Part shown: positions 1 through 8,113 of the stretch, in pieces
How the letters are laid out: the number at the start of each line of letters is the position of its first letter
How positions within the stretch are numbered: the first letter of the stretch is position 1
NCBI GenBank assembly: GCA_025459125.1
Contig: JALORE010000053.1
Span: 1 to 34,118 of the forward strand
Direction: 5' to 3'
DNA length: 34,118 nucleotides
DNA from: Planctomycetota bacterium
GTDB taxonomy: Bacteria; Planctomycetota; Phycisphaerae; Sedimentisphaerales; Anaerobacaceae
Made by a program: the position numbers and the translations under genes
Notes under the pieces: model-generated
What the model was told of the DNA's origin: nothing
The model's database searches: none
Seen by the model: only the letters and a program-made list of their open reading frames with translations

Positions 1-1681
1 CCCACAACTGGGCCCAGCCCGGTTGGCCCGGGACGATGCCGCGCGAGTAGATGATGTGCTCAGCATCGGGCAGCCAGTCCGGCGTGCAGTTGTATCGGTC
101 GGTCTCGCTGATGGCGCAAATCCGCTGTGTTTCGGCGTCGAGGCAGCCGATGGTCCACGCCACTCCGAGGCCGTTGGCGGTGCCGGCAAAGTACCTGCCA
201 TCGGACGACCAGACCAACTGCTGCACGATGCCGCGGCGCGGGATCTGCCGGAGCACCCGGCGGTCGGCCAGATCGACGATCTGGATTCCTTTCGTATCGA
301 GGCAGGCAATCTGGCTGCCGTCCGGTCCCCAGGAGGCCCAGGAGAAACCCTTGCCATAGACCACGGTGTTGCTGCCGTCGGCTGCGGCGATCACCAGGTC
401 ATAGGTGCCGTAGGTGTTGTTATCCACCTTATCCGTGCTGGCCATGCGAAAGTAGAGAAGCCGCCTGCCGTCGGGCGAGAACTTCGCGCCGGCCTCGTTG
501 TACTGGCGGGTATCCGTGATGTGCCGCCGGTCGGAACCGTCCGGGCGCATGCGAAAGAGGTCCCAGTCCCCATGGTCCGTAGCGGCACTGAAGACGATCC
601 AGCCCTTGTCCCGTACCTCGGCCGCCAGCCTCGCGGGGTTATCTTGCTCGTTCGGGGAGCCGCCGAACTCGATCCGGGCGGCCGTCCAACACGGTTCCCA
701 GCCGACCGGCAGCGTCAGGATGGGACCGCTGCGCGCCTCCGGATGCAGCGCGCGCAGCTCCTCGCTTGCGCCACCGATGATCGGGGCATCCGCCAAGCGT
801 ATCAATCCCATGGGAGCACCGGCGTTCTCCGGATCGCCGTCCTCGCGGAAGTTGCCGGTGAACAGGACATATTTGCCATCCGGCGAAACATGGCCGCCAT
901 AGACGTGGCGCCCGTCTTCACCATAGACGAGCGTGCGTGCCTGACCTTCGGGGTCCGCACGCCACAACTGCGTCCAGCCTTGACCGCGGTTGGCCTTCTG
1001 GCCGGACGGGCGGTTCGAGAACACAATCTGCCGGCTGTCGGGGAACCAGTCGGGCGTGCAGCAATCGATGCGGCTGACGGCATTGGCCACACCCGTCGCC
1101 AGCGCCATCCGCGCGACGCTCCAGCCGGTGCCGAAGGAGTTCGCCACGCCGCAGAGCCATCGACCGTCGGGCGACCAGGTCAGTTGCTGGAAGAAGCCCT
1201 TGCGATCGAGCGTACGGACCACCTGCCGGGTCGTCATGTCAACGATCGTTACCCCTTTGATCGACAGACAGGCGATCTGCGTGCCATCCGGGCTCCAGCT
1301 CGCCCAGGGGTATTGTCCGGCGGCGCCGCAGACCTGGGCTCCGGTCCCATCGGGGTTGGCGAAGACAAGCTGCCCCTGCTCGCCGTAACGATTGCCGCTG
1401 ATGGTTTCGCCGCGGGGCAGGCGCCGATAGAGCAGCCGGCGACCGTCGCGGGAGAACTGCGGCGCCGCTTCATGGTACTGAGGGGTGCGCGTGATGTTGC
1501 GCAGGTCCGAACCATCGGGCCGACACAGGGACAGATCCCAGTCCCCGGCCTCGGAGCGCGAGCAGAACACGATCCAGCCTTTGTCCCGCACCTCCTCGGC
1601 CAACTCGTTTGTCTGGCCGGCACCACATACGGCGGCCACGATCAGGAGGATGACACGCTTCAACCATGGGCGAAGTCTCAC
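1..1681 (-). CDS. TolB-like beta-propeller protein with internal duplication (3' end outside window)
   Basis: The protein runs leftward off the window, with about 560 residues visible. I chose the GTG at 1681 because AGGAGAAGG lies just upstream and a hydrophobic signal-like segment follows (ILLIVAAVCGAG, residues 11-22). The chain is built of PD40/WD40-like blades with motifs such as FSPDGRRLLY, WSPDGTQIACL, WSPDGRWL and TPDWFPDSRQIVFS. It is duplicated: the segment starting EVRDKGWIVF near residue 30 returns near residue 350, followed by matching blades in the same order (GDWDL..RPDGSD, then FSPDGRRLLY, then CTPDW). TolB-like propellers of this type are usually exported and bind proteins or ligands; the exact role here is unknown. 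No partner gene is visible on the left. The fold is well supported, the function is not. Confidence 0.85.
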   Translation of the reverse strand, partial: MRLRPWLKRVILLIVAAVCGAGQTNELAEEVRDKGWIVFCSRSEAGDWDLSLCRPDGSDLRNITRTPQYHEAAPQFSRDGRRLLYRRLPRGETISGNRYGEQGQLVFANPDGTGAQVCGAAGQYPWASWSPDGTQIACLSIKGVTIVDMTTRQVVRTLDRKGFFQQLTWSPDGRWLCGVANSFGTGWSVARMALATGVANAVSRIDCCTPDWFPDSRQIVFSNRPSGQKANRGQGWTQLWRADPEGQARTLVYGEDGRHVYGGHVSPDGKYVLFTGNFREDGDPENAGAPMGLIRLADAPIIGGASEELRALHPEARSGPILTLPVGWEPCWTAARIEFGGSPNEQDNPARLAAEVRDKGWIVFSAATDHGDWDLFRMRPDGSDRRHITDTRQYNEAGAKFSPDGRRLLYFRMASTDKVDNNTYGTYDLVIAAADGSNTVVYGKGFSWASWGPDGSQIACLDTKGIQIVDLADRRVLRQIPRRGIVQQLVWSSDGRYFAGTANGLGVAWTIGCLDAETQRICAISETDRYNCTPDWLPDAEHIIYSRGIVPGQPGWAQLW

Positions 1682-1712
1682 GGGCCTTCTCCTCAATGCG
1701 TCACACGTTCGC

Positions 1713-1787
1713 AGTGTGCTCGTAAGAACATGCTCGGTTGTAGTGTGCCCGTAAGGGCATGGAAGATAACGCCTGACGGCGTCACTA
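1713..1787. repeat. Small structured repeat, copy 1 (plus a degenerate partial copy)
   Basis: At 1741-1787 outer arms TAGTG and CACTA enclose two hairpins, GCCC-GTAA-GGGC (1747-1758) and ACGCC-TGAC-GGCGT (1769-1782), a three-way-junction shape. A degenerate copy of the first hairpin lies at 1713-1732. Related copies are at 19792-19824 (opposite strand) and 30667-30689. The element fills the gap between two minus-strand genes. Confidence 0.7.
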
Positions 1788-1796
1788 CAAGCATTC

Positions 1797-4601
1797 TCAG
1801 TAGCGCACCTTTATGACGTAACGCTCTTGATTGGGTCTCTCGATCATAACCCACTCTTTCCGCACGTCGAAGCCGGTCCAGCTCTGGCCGTTGACTGTGA
1901 CGGAGTGGATCGGTTTGGCCTCAGGATGACGGAAGCGCACGATCAGCCGCGGCACGGGCCGGCGCTGGGGCAACTCGACCGTGGCGGTCAGGGTGCCCGA
2001 ATCAGTCTGGCTGTCAACGGTCATGGACAGTTCGCCGTAATGCGTCGGGGCTCGTTCCACGGCAATCTGCTGACCGTCGGCGAGCCACTTGCGCGGCGTG
2101 GCCTGGAGCAACAGGAGCGTGGCGTCATCGCACTCGCGAATCAGCATGTTGCGGTACAGCTCGAACCAGGCGCCGTCAGTGCTGGGCGGGCCGAAGTACT
2201 GGCCCCAGGTCCAGCGGTGTTCGACCGGCTCCAGGGCCGAATGGCTGAACGCGCAGGCCAGGTAGCTGTAGAAGGCCCGGATCGCGGCCTGGGGATCGTC
2301 CCGCAGGAGGTAGGCGGTTGCCTGGGGATTGTAGACCGGCTCGTTGGCCATGCCCCAGCCGTGCAGGTACAGGTTGTCCTCGTGGTCGTTCAGGAGTGCG
2401 TCGGCCAGCATCCCGTCGGCCGGCAGAGCCTTCAGCCGCAGCAGGTGCAGGGCCCCGGTGTCCACGTCGGTCGGATACCACTGCTCGAACCGCCGGCCTG
2501 GTCGCGTGGCCTCACAGGGCACGTAGGGCGTCCACGTGCGGTCCCGCAACTGGACCAGGGGAGAACGTACAGCCGCGGCACCAAACTCCTGCCCGACAGC
2601 CTTGCGGAGACGTTCCGCCGCCGTCCGACACTCTTCGGCACGCGGATGTCCGGCTTGCTCCAGGGCCTGGCCCAGCAGGTCGAAGGCCGCGTACATGTAG
2701 GCCTGGGTGAAGGCCCAGACACCTTCGCCCGTCAGGTCGTTCAGCGGTGCGCGGATCAGGCCGCCGTTGTCCCCCGCCTTACGTACCTCGTCGACACACC
2801 AGTCGAGGGCCTTGAGCGTGTATGGCAGCAGCCGGTCGAACGTCTCCCGGTCGCCGGAGAGCAGGTAGTTCCGTGCGACGGTATAGATCATCGCCGGCGT
2901 GTAGACGCCCCAGTTCGCAAAGCCTTTGACGTGGCCGTTGGACTCCTGGTTGCCGCGGTACATGGTCAGCAGCTCCTCGGCGGCCACGTCGTGGTAGCCG
3001 CGCAAGCCGTAGAGCATGTAGTCAACGTAGACCGCCTGGTTGACCGGCCAGGGCGTGCCCCGCTGGTCGTAGGCGAAGTTCGAATAGGGCAGATCGATCC
3101 GGACCCCGTCCTGACTCCCGCCGTGACGCCGGGGCAGACGCAAGGCATGCCAGAGATTGGCGCGGAACAGGTCGTTGACGACCTTCTCCGGCACGCGGAA
3201 TTGGGCGCCGCGCTGCAGCCAGTTCGTCCAGAACTTCAGCGTCGCTGCGCGGGAGCCGGCATAGTCCAGCTTGATCAGCGACTCGCGCTCCCGCTGTTCC
3301 ACCGGTGGCGAGGGCAGCTTGATCACCAGTTCCTTGCCCTGCCCCTGCAAGACACCGAAGGTCAGCACGACCTCACAGTCCTTCCAATGCTTGCCCTGCC
3401 GGGGCGGGCCGACCTCCCGCGTGAGGCAGGAAGCGACGGTCAGGCCGGCGCCCTCGACCGCAAACAACGTCCGGCGGGAAAGGCTTTCCTCGAACAGAAT
3501 GGCTCCTCCCTCCGGGCGCCATTGGACCTCGGACATATCGTCGGCCGCATATTCCCGCCGATGATGCATGGTGAAGAAGATCGCATCATTGGCTTTGGCC
3601 GGATTCGTGATCGTGACCTTCTGGAGCAGGACCATGGGAATGTCGCCCCGCCGTTCCCCGGGCGGGCCGTTCCGCGGATAGGCGAACTGCTCCACTTCGT
3701 AGCGAATGCCGCTTTGCTCAATGGTCGTGGTGATGACCGGCAAGCCGTCCAGGAGCCGCTGGCCTTTCCAGAAGTAGTGCAGCCCCTTGGAGGGATCGCC
3801 AACATCGTACCAGAAGCGGAAGCGGTCAAGATTGCCGTAGTCGTTCCAGACGCCCGCCCCGCGATCGATGCCGAACTTGTAGAGGGCGCTGTCCCAGGTC
3901 AGGCCGACGATGTGGCCGGGAGACGGCTGGGTGGGATGTTTGTACGCGGGACTACCCATGTCCTCCCAGCGACGCGTGTACTGCTCGTAGGACGCCTCCG
4001 GCTCGGCTCGAACCTGATCGAGGATGCGCCGGCCCTGGTGCGCCTCCAATTGCTTACGGTGCTCGGCAAACGAGGGAGCTCCATCCCCCGCCGTGAGATA
4101 GACATCAAGGGACGGCACCCAGAAGACCTTGCTCTGGAGCAGTTGATCGATGGTGACGCTGAAACCCTTCGCACCACTGCTATCCATAGAGAGGGTCAGC
4201 ACGCGCGGGTCCGGCCGGTAGGCGGGGTCCTGCTTCAGTCGGGCGGTCGTGTCCGCATCGCTCTGGGCGAGCAGGTCGGCCCAGATTCGATGCACCTTCT
4301 CCACCGGCTTGACCGGCACCGGTACGTACTGGAGCGTGAGTTCGACGCCATCGACGTCCCCTTGGCCCGCCCGAGCTTCACAGATGGTCTCGCGCAACTG
4401 ATCGTCGGATTCCAGACCCATCCCTGCCATCCCGACGATCTCTACTTCCTTGCCCACGAGTTGGACGCGAAAAGGCTGAGCCTCCGGCGACGTGTGACCC
4501 CAGGAGACTCTGACCTTGAGCTCCTCCTGGCTTTGGGCCACCGGGAGGACCGCTACGGCGAGAAACACCCAGCAGGCTACGACCCATCTCGTTCGCATCA
4601 T
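1797..4601 (-). CDS. Exported six-hairpin glycosidase-like protein
   Basis: A 934-residue protein starting at the tandem ATG ATG at 4601, with GGGAAGG upstream. The frame stays open to 4850, but that extension only translates a palindromic repeat. Residues 1-25 form a signal peptide (MMRTRWVVACWVFLAVAVLPV then AQSQ). The middle part (GHIVGLTWDSALYKFGIDRGAGVWNDYGN in pieces; WYDVGD) resembles a beta-sandwich domain. From about residue 480 the helical part is rich in Trp and Tyr (RANLWHALRLPRRHGG, AYDQRGTPWPVNQAVYVDY, GFANWGVYTPAMIY), typical of (alpha/alpha)6-barrel glycosidases. A C-terminal beta-sandwich with VTVNGQSW follows, as in GH78- or GH95-like enzymes. It is probably a periplasmic or secreted carbohydrate-active enzyme. 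I cannot assign a GH family or catalytic acids. Confidence 0.8.
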   Translation of the reverse strand: MMRTRWVVACWVFLAVAVLPVAQSQEELKVRVSWGHTSPEAQPFRVQLVGKEVEIVGMAGMGLESDDQLRETICEARAGQGDVDGVELTLQYVPVPVKPVEKVHRIWADLLAQSDADTTARLKQDPAYRPDPRVLTLSMDSSGAKGFSVTIDQLLQSKVFWVPSLDVYLTAGDGAPSFAEHRKQLEAHQGRRILDQVRAEPEASYEQYTRRWEDMGSPAYKHPTQPSPGHIVGLTWDSALYKFGIDRGAGVWNDYGNLDRFRFWYDVGDPSKGLHYFWKGQRLLDGLPVITTTIEQSGIRYEVEQFAYPRNGPPGERRGDIPMVLLQKVTITNPAKANDAIFFTMHHRREYAADDMSEVQWRPEGGAILFEESLSRRTLFAVEGAGLTVASCLTREVGPPRQGKHWKDCEVVLTFGVLQGQGKELVIKLPSPPVEQRERESLIKLDYAGSRAATLKFWTNWLQRGAQFRVPEKVVNDLFRANLWHALRLPRRHGGSQDGVRIDLPYSNFAYDQRGTPWPVNQAVYVDYMLYGLRGYHDVAAEELLTMYRGNQESNGHVKGFANWGVYTPAMIYTVARNYLLSGDRETFDRLLPYTLKALDWCVDEVRKAGDNGGLIRAPLNDLTGEGVWAFTQAYMYAAFDLLGQALEQAGHPRAEECRTAAERLRKAVGQEFGAAAVRSPLVQLRDRTWTPYVPCEATRPGRRFEQWYPTDVDTGALHLLRLKALPADGMLADALLNDHEDNLYLHGWGMANEPVYNPQATAYLLRDDPQAAIRAFYSYLACAFSHSALEPVEHRWTWGQYFGPPSTDGAWFELYRNMLIRECDDATLLLLQATPRKWLADGQQIAVERAPTHYGELSMTVDSQTDSGTLTATVELPQRRPVPRLIVRFRHPEAKPIHSVTVNGQSWTGFDVRKEWVMIERPNQERYVIKVRY

Positions 4602-4711
4602 GCCAGCACCTTCCCTGAAGCTGTCTCCGTTCGCACATTCTACAACGATGGCAAGCAGATTGCTTCGCACCGCCCGCCGTGACGTACCGACGCGCGCCAC
4701 GCCGTACCGTC

Positions 4712-4802
4712 GGGTGGCAGCGGCAAGGCCGGAGGCTCGGCGGAGGTCTTGCCGATGGCGGAGGGTCAACCATCGGCAAGCTGGCGCTTGCCGCTGCCAC
4801 CC
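4712..4802. repeat. GGGTGGCA palindromic element, AGCGGC subfamily
   Basis: Perfect 16-base outer arms GGGTGGCAGCGGCAAG and CTTGCCGCTGCCACCC enclose an inner stem CTTGCCGATGG / CCATCGGCAAG. It lies upstream of the six-hairpin protein gene. Immediately after it, 4807-4848 holds a solo right half of the other subfamily, ending GCTTGACGATGCCACCC. Confidence 0.9.
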
Positions 4803-4806
4803 AACC

Positions 4807-4848
4807 GCCATTGCCAAGCTCTGACGACCGCGCTTGACGATGCCACCC
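4807..4848. repeat. Solo right half of GGGTGGCA element, ATCGTC subfamily
   Basis: The segment reads from CGCCATTGCCAAGCT to GCTTGACGATGCCACCC, matching the right half of the elements at 10627 and 21013. No left arm is present. It directly abuts the complete element at 4712-4802, so the two subfamilies sit side by side. Confidence 0.7.
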
Positions 4849-4878
4849 AATCTCTACCCACTCAGTCTGGGCGCAGTA

Positions 4879-6177
4879 CTACTTCCCAATACAGTACAGA
4901 TTCGCGGCGGTCCGGATGAACAGACGTCCGCCGGCGACGGCGATCGACGAGTGAATCGGCGGCTCATCAAACTTGGTCTCGAACAGGACCTTGAACGCGT
5001 CGCCCCCCGCCTGGAGCACCGCGATCTCGCCGCTTTCGCTGATGAGAAAGAGCCTGCCGTCGGCCCCTGTCGGGGAGGACCACCACGGGCTGCGGCCGCC
5101 AAGCTTGCCCTGCCAGAACGTCCGCCCGGTCTTCGGATCGAGGCACGTGATGGCCTTTCGCTTGAGCCCGTCGAAGACATACAGGCGGCCATCATAGAAG
5201 AGCGGCGTGCTGCAATCGGGAGCCGTCTCCCCGAATTCCCAGAGGATGCGCCCCGGCCGGCCCGCGGCGGGCGGCTCCAGCGCGAAGACGGGATTGTTCT
5301 TGTGCCGCGATCCGAAGATCAGACCCGCACCTGTTACCAGCGAGGGAATGACACGCGAATCGCGGACTTTCTCCTGCCAGTGTTCGACCCGCCAAAGCTC
5401 TGTGCCGGTGGCCGACTCGTGGGCGGTAACGAAATCACCGCCGGTCATGAGCAGTTCGACCTTGCCCTCGCGGGCGAAAGGCATCAGCGTGCTGTAGGTC
5501 TCCATACCCTCGTCGAAGGCGTTGGTCGTTCGTTGCTGCTTCCACAGCGTCTTGCCGGTGGTGGGATCGAGGGCGGCGATAAAGGAGTCCAGCGGCTCCT
5601 CGGCGGGCGGCTCCCGATAGGGCTTATCCCGCCGGATAACAGTGAGGTACAGCCTCCCGTCGTACAATACGGGGCTGTTGCTGTAGCCGAACTGGACCGC
5701 CAGGTTGCCATACTCCTTCTCGATGTTGCGTGCCCAAAGCTCCTTGCCGTCGCGGTCGAAGCCGAGCAAGGTTCCATCCGCATAGAGGAAGAACACGCGT
5801 TGGCCGTCCGTCACCGGCGAGGGCGACGCCATGTTGTTGCGCGGGAACTTGCGCGGGTTGGAGCCTGCCTGTTTCTGCCAGAGCTGCTTGCCGGTGGCGG
5901 CATCGAAACACAGCGCGACAAAGTCGGCTGTCCCTTTGACCGTCGAAGTCACGAACACCCGGCCATTGGCGATCACCGGCGTGGCCCCGCTCGGGCCCGG
6001 CAGCGGACGGACCCAGGCCACATTCTCCGTCTTGCTCCAGGAAGCCGGCAGGTTCCGCTCATCGGTCGAGCCGTTGAAGAACGGCCCCCGCCACTGCGGC
6101 CAATCGGTCGCGAAAGCCGGCAACGCCCACCCTGCCACCACCCCCATCCACAACACGACCCGGCTCCATTCTCTCAT
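4879..6177 (-). CDS. Exported PQQ-like beta-propeller protein
   Basis: A 432-residue protein. The start at ATG 6177 is chosen because AGGAG lies 8 bases upstream and a signal peptide follows (MREWSRVVLWMGVVAGWALP, then AFATDWPQWRGP). The DWPQWRGP motif right after the cleavage region is a hallmark of the planctomycete/verrucomicrobial PQQ-binding-like repeat family. Blades carry the Gly/Trp pattern ATGKQLWQ, RDGKELWAR, TTGKTLWKQ, ATGTELWR and KTGRTFWQG. It resembles BamB and quinoprotein dehydrogenase propellers, but no PQQ ligands or cytochrome domain are apparent, so it is more likely a scaffold or binding protein than a dehydrogenase. It lies upstream of the six-hairpin gene on the same strand with a repeat-filled gap of 277 bases; co-transcription is possible but not shown. 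Confidence 0.85.
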   Translation of the reverse strand: MREWSRVVLWMGVVAGWALPAFATDWPQWRGPFFNGSTDERNLPASWSKTENVAWVRPLPGPSGATPVIANGRVFVTSTVKGTADFVALCFDAATGKQLWQKQAGSNPRKFPRNNMASPSPVTDGQRVFFLYADGTLLGFDRDGKELWARNIEKEYGNLAVQFGYSNSPVLYDGRLYLTVIRRDKPYREPPAEEPLDSFIAALDPTTGKTLWKQQRTTNAFDEGMETYSTLMPFAREGKVELLMTGGDFVTAHESATGTELWRVEHWQEKVRDSRVIPSLVTGAGLIFGSRHKNNPVFALEPPAAGRPGRILWEFGETAPDCSTPLFYDGRLYVFDGLKRKAITCLDPKTGRTFWQGKLGGRSPWWSSPTGADGRLFLISESGEIAVLQAGGDAFKVLFETKFDEPPIHSSIAVAGGRLFIRTAANLYCIGK

Positions 6178-6281
6178 GCACGATTCTCCTGGATCGGAAG
6201 ACACTTCGACATACCACCCGACGACCCGATCATCATATCCGATTCCGGCGTCCGGATGAAGCCCGTTTGGAGTTCCGCCCA

Positions 6282-6458
6282 GGCAATTGCAGGTGGGCGT
6301 CGTGTCAACGTGGCATGGGCTTGGGGTCCCCAACGCGGAATTCCGCGTTGGGGGGGGCCCTTCCAGCCCATGCCGCATCGGCAGGATGCCGATGCCACAG
6401 AGTCCCACGGGCAGGATGCCCGTGCCATAAGTCTGCCCAACACCCACCTGCAATTGCC
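6282..6458. repeat. Composite multi-hairpin element with 16-base inverted terminal arms
   Basis: Perfect arms GGCAATTGCAGGTGGG (6282-6297) and CCCACCTGCAATTGCC (6443-6458) bound the element. Inside are CATGGGCT / AGCCCATG (6314-6321, 6365-6372), which encloses a perfect 13-base-arm palindrome at 6328-6353 centred on GGAATTCC. These are followed by two GC hairpins, GCATCGGCA..TGCCGATGC and CACGGGCA..TGCCCGTG, at about 6376-6434. No protein-like ORF is credible here; the Gly-Ile-Leu-Pro peptides in translations are repeat artefacts. Confidence 0.85.
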
Positions 6459-6460
6459 CT

Positions 6461-6509
6461 GGGAGTTCCGCATGAACGCGGATCTGACCCGCGTGAAGGC
6501 GGGACTCCC
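6461..6509. repeat. Hairpin repeat in the PQQ/subtilase divergent gap
   Basis: Arms GGGAGTTCCGC (6461-6471) and GCGGGACTCCC (6499-6509) pair with one mismatch (a G-U pair as RNA). An inner stem CGCGG / CCGCG lies around ATCTGAC. Positions 6510-6630 show nothing further that I can identify. The gap lies between the PQQ-repeat gene (leftward) and the subtilase remnant (rightward), so promoters for both should lie here, but none is clear. Confidence 0.6.
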
Positions 6510-6647
6510 AAGGGCATCCCCATCCGGCGCGTCTGTCAGACCATGTGACGGGGCAATCCGCCACGGTTTTTCCGCCACCATGCGGTCACAAAGATGGCCG
6601 CGGATCGTCTTGATATCGAGACAATCTGAATATGAAAGGCAGGCGAT

Positions 6648-7939
6648 ATGGCGAACAAGTGGGGCATCCTCATGGTGCTGATGTGCCTGAGCACGATCTC
6701 CGGGGTCGGGACCCAGGCGACCGCACAAGAAACGGAGTCTCTCGCCGAGAAGGCACGCCAAGCGGCGCGGGCGGGGCAACTCGCGTACAGATTGACGACG
6801 CTGGAGGACTTCAAGGCCATGCTCGGGCCTCCGGTCAGCGAGAAGAAGGAACAGGACGGGGGCATGGAACTGCTGAACCTTCGGTACAGCGTTGTCGCGG
6901 CCCAGTTCGTCAGGACCAGAGAGAATGGCACTCCCTTCACCCTGCGGGCGCTTATGACCACGAGTCCAGGGTCTGAGGAAGGGAACGAAATCGACATCGG
7001 CCAGAATCGAACGGTAGAGTTGCGTTCGGCGGACGATCTGGCCAAGTTCGACGCCTTCTGGGGATTCGCCGGCATTTCCCTCGCCCGGGTCGATCTGCGC
7101 GCACACCAAGCGATCCTGGACAAGATGCCCTATGACAGCCGGACCCACTGGCCCGGGCATGACAAGCTTCCCGAAGGTTTCGACCCTGTGCAACGCCTCG
7201 AAAGAGGCAAGAGCCCCGGCTTGGGCGTTGCCGGTCTGCACGCGCAGGGCCTCGATGGGCACGGCGTGGGGATCGCCATTATCGACCAGCCGCTCGTGCA
7301 GGATCACCAGGAGTACGCCGGTCAGTTGATGCGCTATGAACCGATCGACGTGGCGTCGGTCCCGCCGCAGATGCACGGCCCGGCGGTTGCCAGCCTCGCG
7401 GTCGGCCGCACCTGCGGCGTGGCGCCCAAGGCTGCTCTCTACCACTATGCGGTCCCCATGTGGAACTGGGGCAGAAACAAGCCGTACGCCGAGCTGCTGG
7501 AGAAGATCATCGAGCGCAACAAGACTCTGAGGGACGGACCACGCGTGGGGTTCTCGTCGTGACCTGCGATCCGGCGTCTCTGCGGATCAGCGCCCTTCGA
7601 CGCGATCCGCACGGGGACGCGGACGATCCGACCTGTTACAGGACCAGCCGATATTCTGTCGCGCGCGCCGCACTGGGTGTTCCCGCCGGCAACCGCACGA
7701 CGGCCAGCCAGGAAGGACGCGACGTGTACACGTACTGGGTGGAAGGCGGCATGAGCTGGACCGTGCCCTACCTGGCGGGACTGGCCGCCCTGGCCTTCCA
7801 GGTGGATCCCGAGATTCCCCCGGCACAGATCGTGGAGCTCTGGAAGGCCACCGTCACAAAGACCGCGGCCGGCCCGGTTGTCAATCCAGCCGGCTTCATC
7901 GAGGCCGTGCGCTCCCGCGCCCACAAGAAGACTCCGTAG
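6648..7939 (+). pseudogene. Broken subtilisin-like (S8) serine protease
   Basis: The first frame (6648-7562) has a signal peptide (MANKWGILMVLMCLSTISGV), then the Asp region VGIAIIDQPL and the His region MHGPAVASLAVG of a subtilase. It ends in frame with TGA at 7560-7562. The C-terminal part lies in another frame (about 7548-7939): GVLVVTCDPA, VPAGNRTTAS, and the Ser region EGGMSWTVPYLAGLAALAF. All three catalytic regions are therefore present, but split over two frames. The join KTLR / GVLVVTC also lacks the strand usually found between the His and Ser regions, so I infer an out-of-frame deletion, not a single sequencing slip. GGCAGG upstream of ATG 6648 is a plausible ribosome site. The product is probably inactive unless the assembly is wrong. 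Confidence 0.75.
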
Positions 7940-7992
7940 CCACTGACCGTCCGGGCGCGCTGCGTGCAGAAGTCCATCCAGGTCAAAGTGAT

Positions 7993-8084
7993 GGGTGGCA
8001 GCGGCAAGGCCGGAGGCTTTGCGTAGGGCTGGCCGCTGGCGAAGGGGCCAGCCAGCGGCAAGCTGGCGCTTGCCGCTGCCACCC
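7993..8084. repeat. GGGTGGCA palindromic element between convergent genes
   Basis: Outer arms GGGTGGCAGCGGCAAG / CTTGCCGCTGCCACCC are perfect, with an inner stem GCCGCTGGC / GCCAGCGGC. It lies between the 3' ends of the subtilase remnant and the Gfo/Idh gene, where it could act as a bidirectional stem-loop at transcript ends. Confidence 0.9.
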
Positions 8085-8113
8085 GGAGGATCTCGGATCT
8101 TTCTCCGCCCCGC

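Noticed and set aside
23..1816. A 597-residue plus-strand frame at the left edge
   Set aside because: The minus strand encodes a clear TolB-like protein with repeated FSPDGRR blades over the same region.
1827..4682. A 951-residue open frame on the plus strand opposite the six-hairpin protein gene
   Set aside because: Its residue make-up is that of a GC-driven antisense frame (many Arg, Gly, Val, Gln, no recognisable domain), whereas the minus strand gives a coherent secreted protein with a ribosome site.
4602..4850. N-terminal extension of the six-hairpin protein to 4850, and similar extensions of the beta-helix, PQQ-repeat and GH42-like proteins
   Set aside because: The extensions translate palindromic repeats (such as GGSGKLRLPLPP), and good ribosome sites plus signal peptides mark the internal starts.
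6510..6630. Searched for tRNA or small RNA genes here and in other gaps
   Set aside because: No cloverleaf or recognisable RNA family was seen in any gap; the only structures are the palindromic repeats.
6174..7445. A 423-residue minus-strand frame spanning the subtilase and the composite repeat
   Set aside because: It translates repeat hairpins and the antisense of the subtilase; no motifs.
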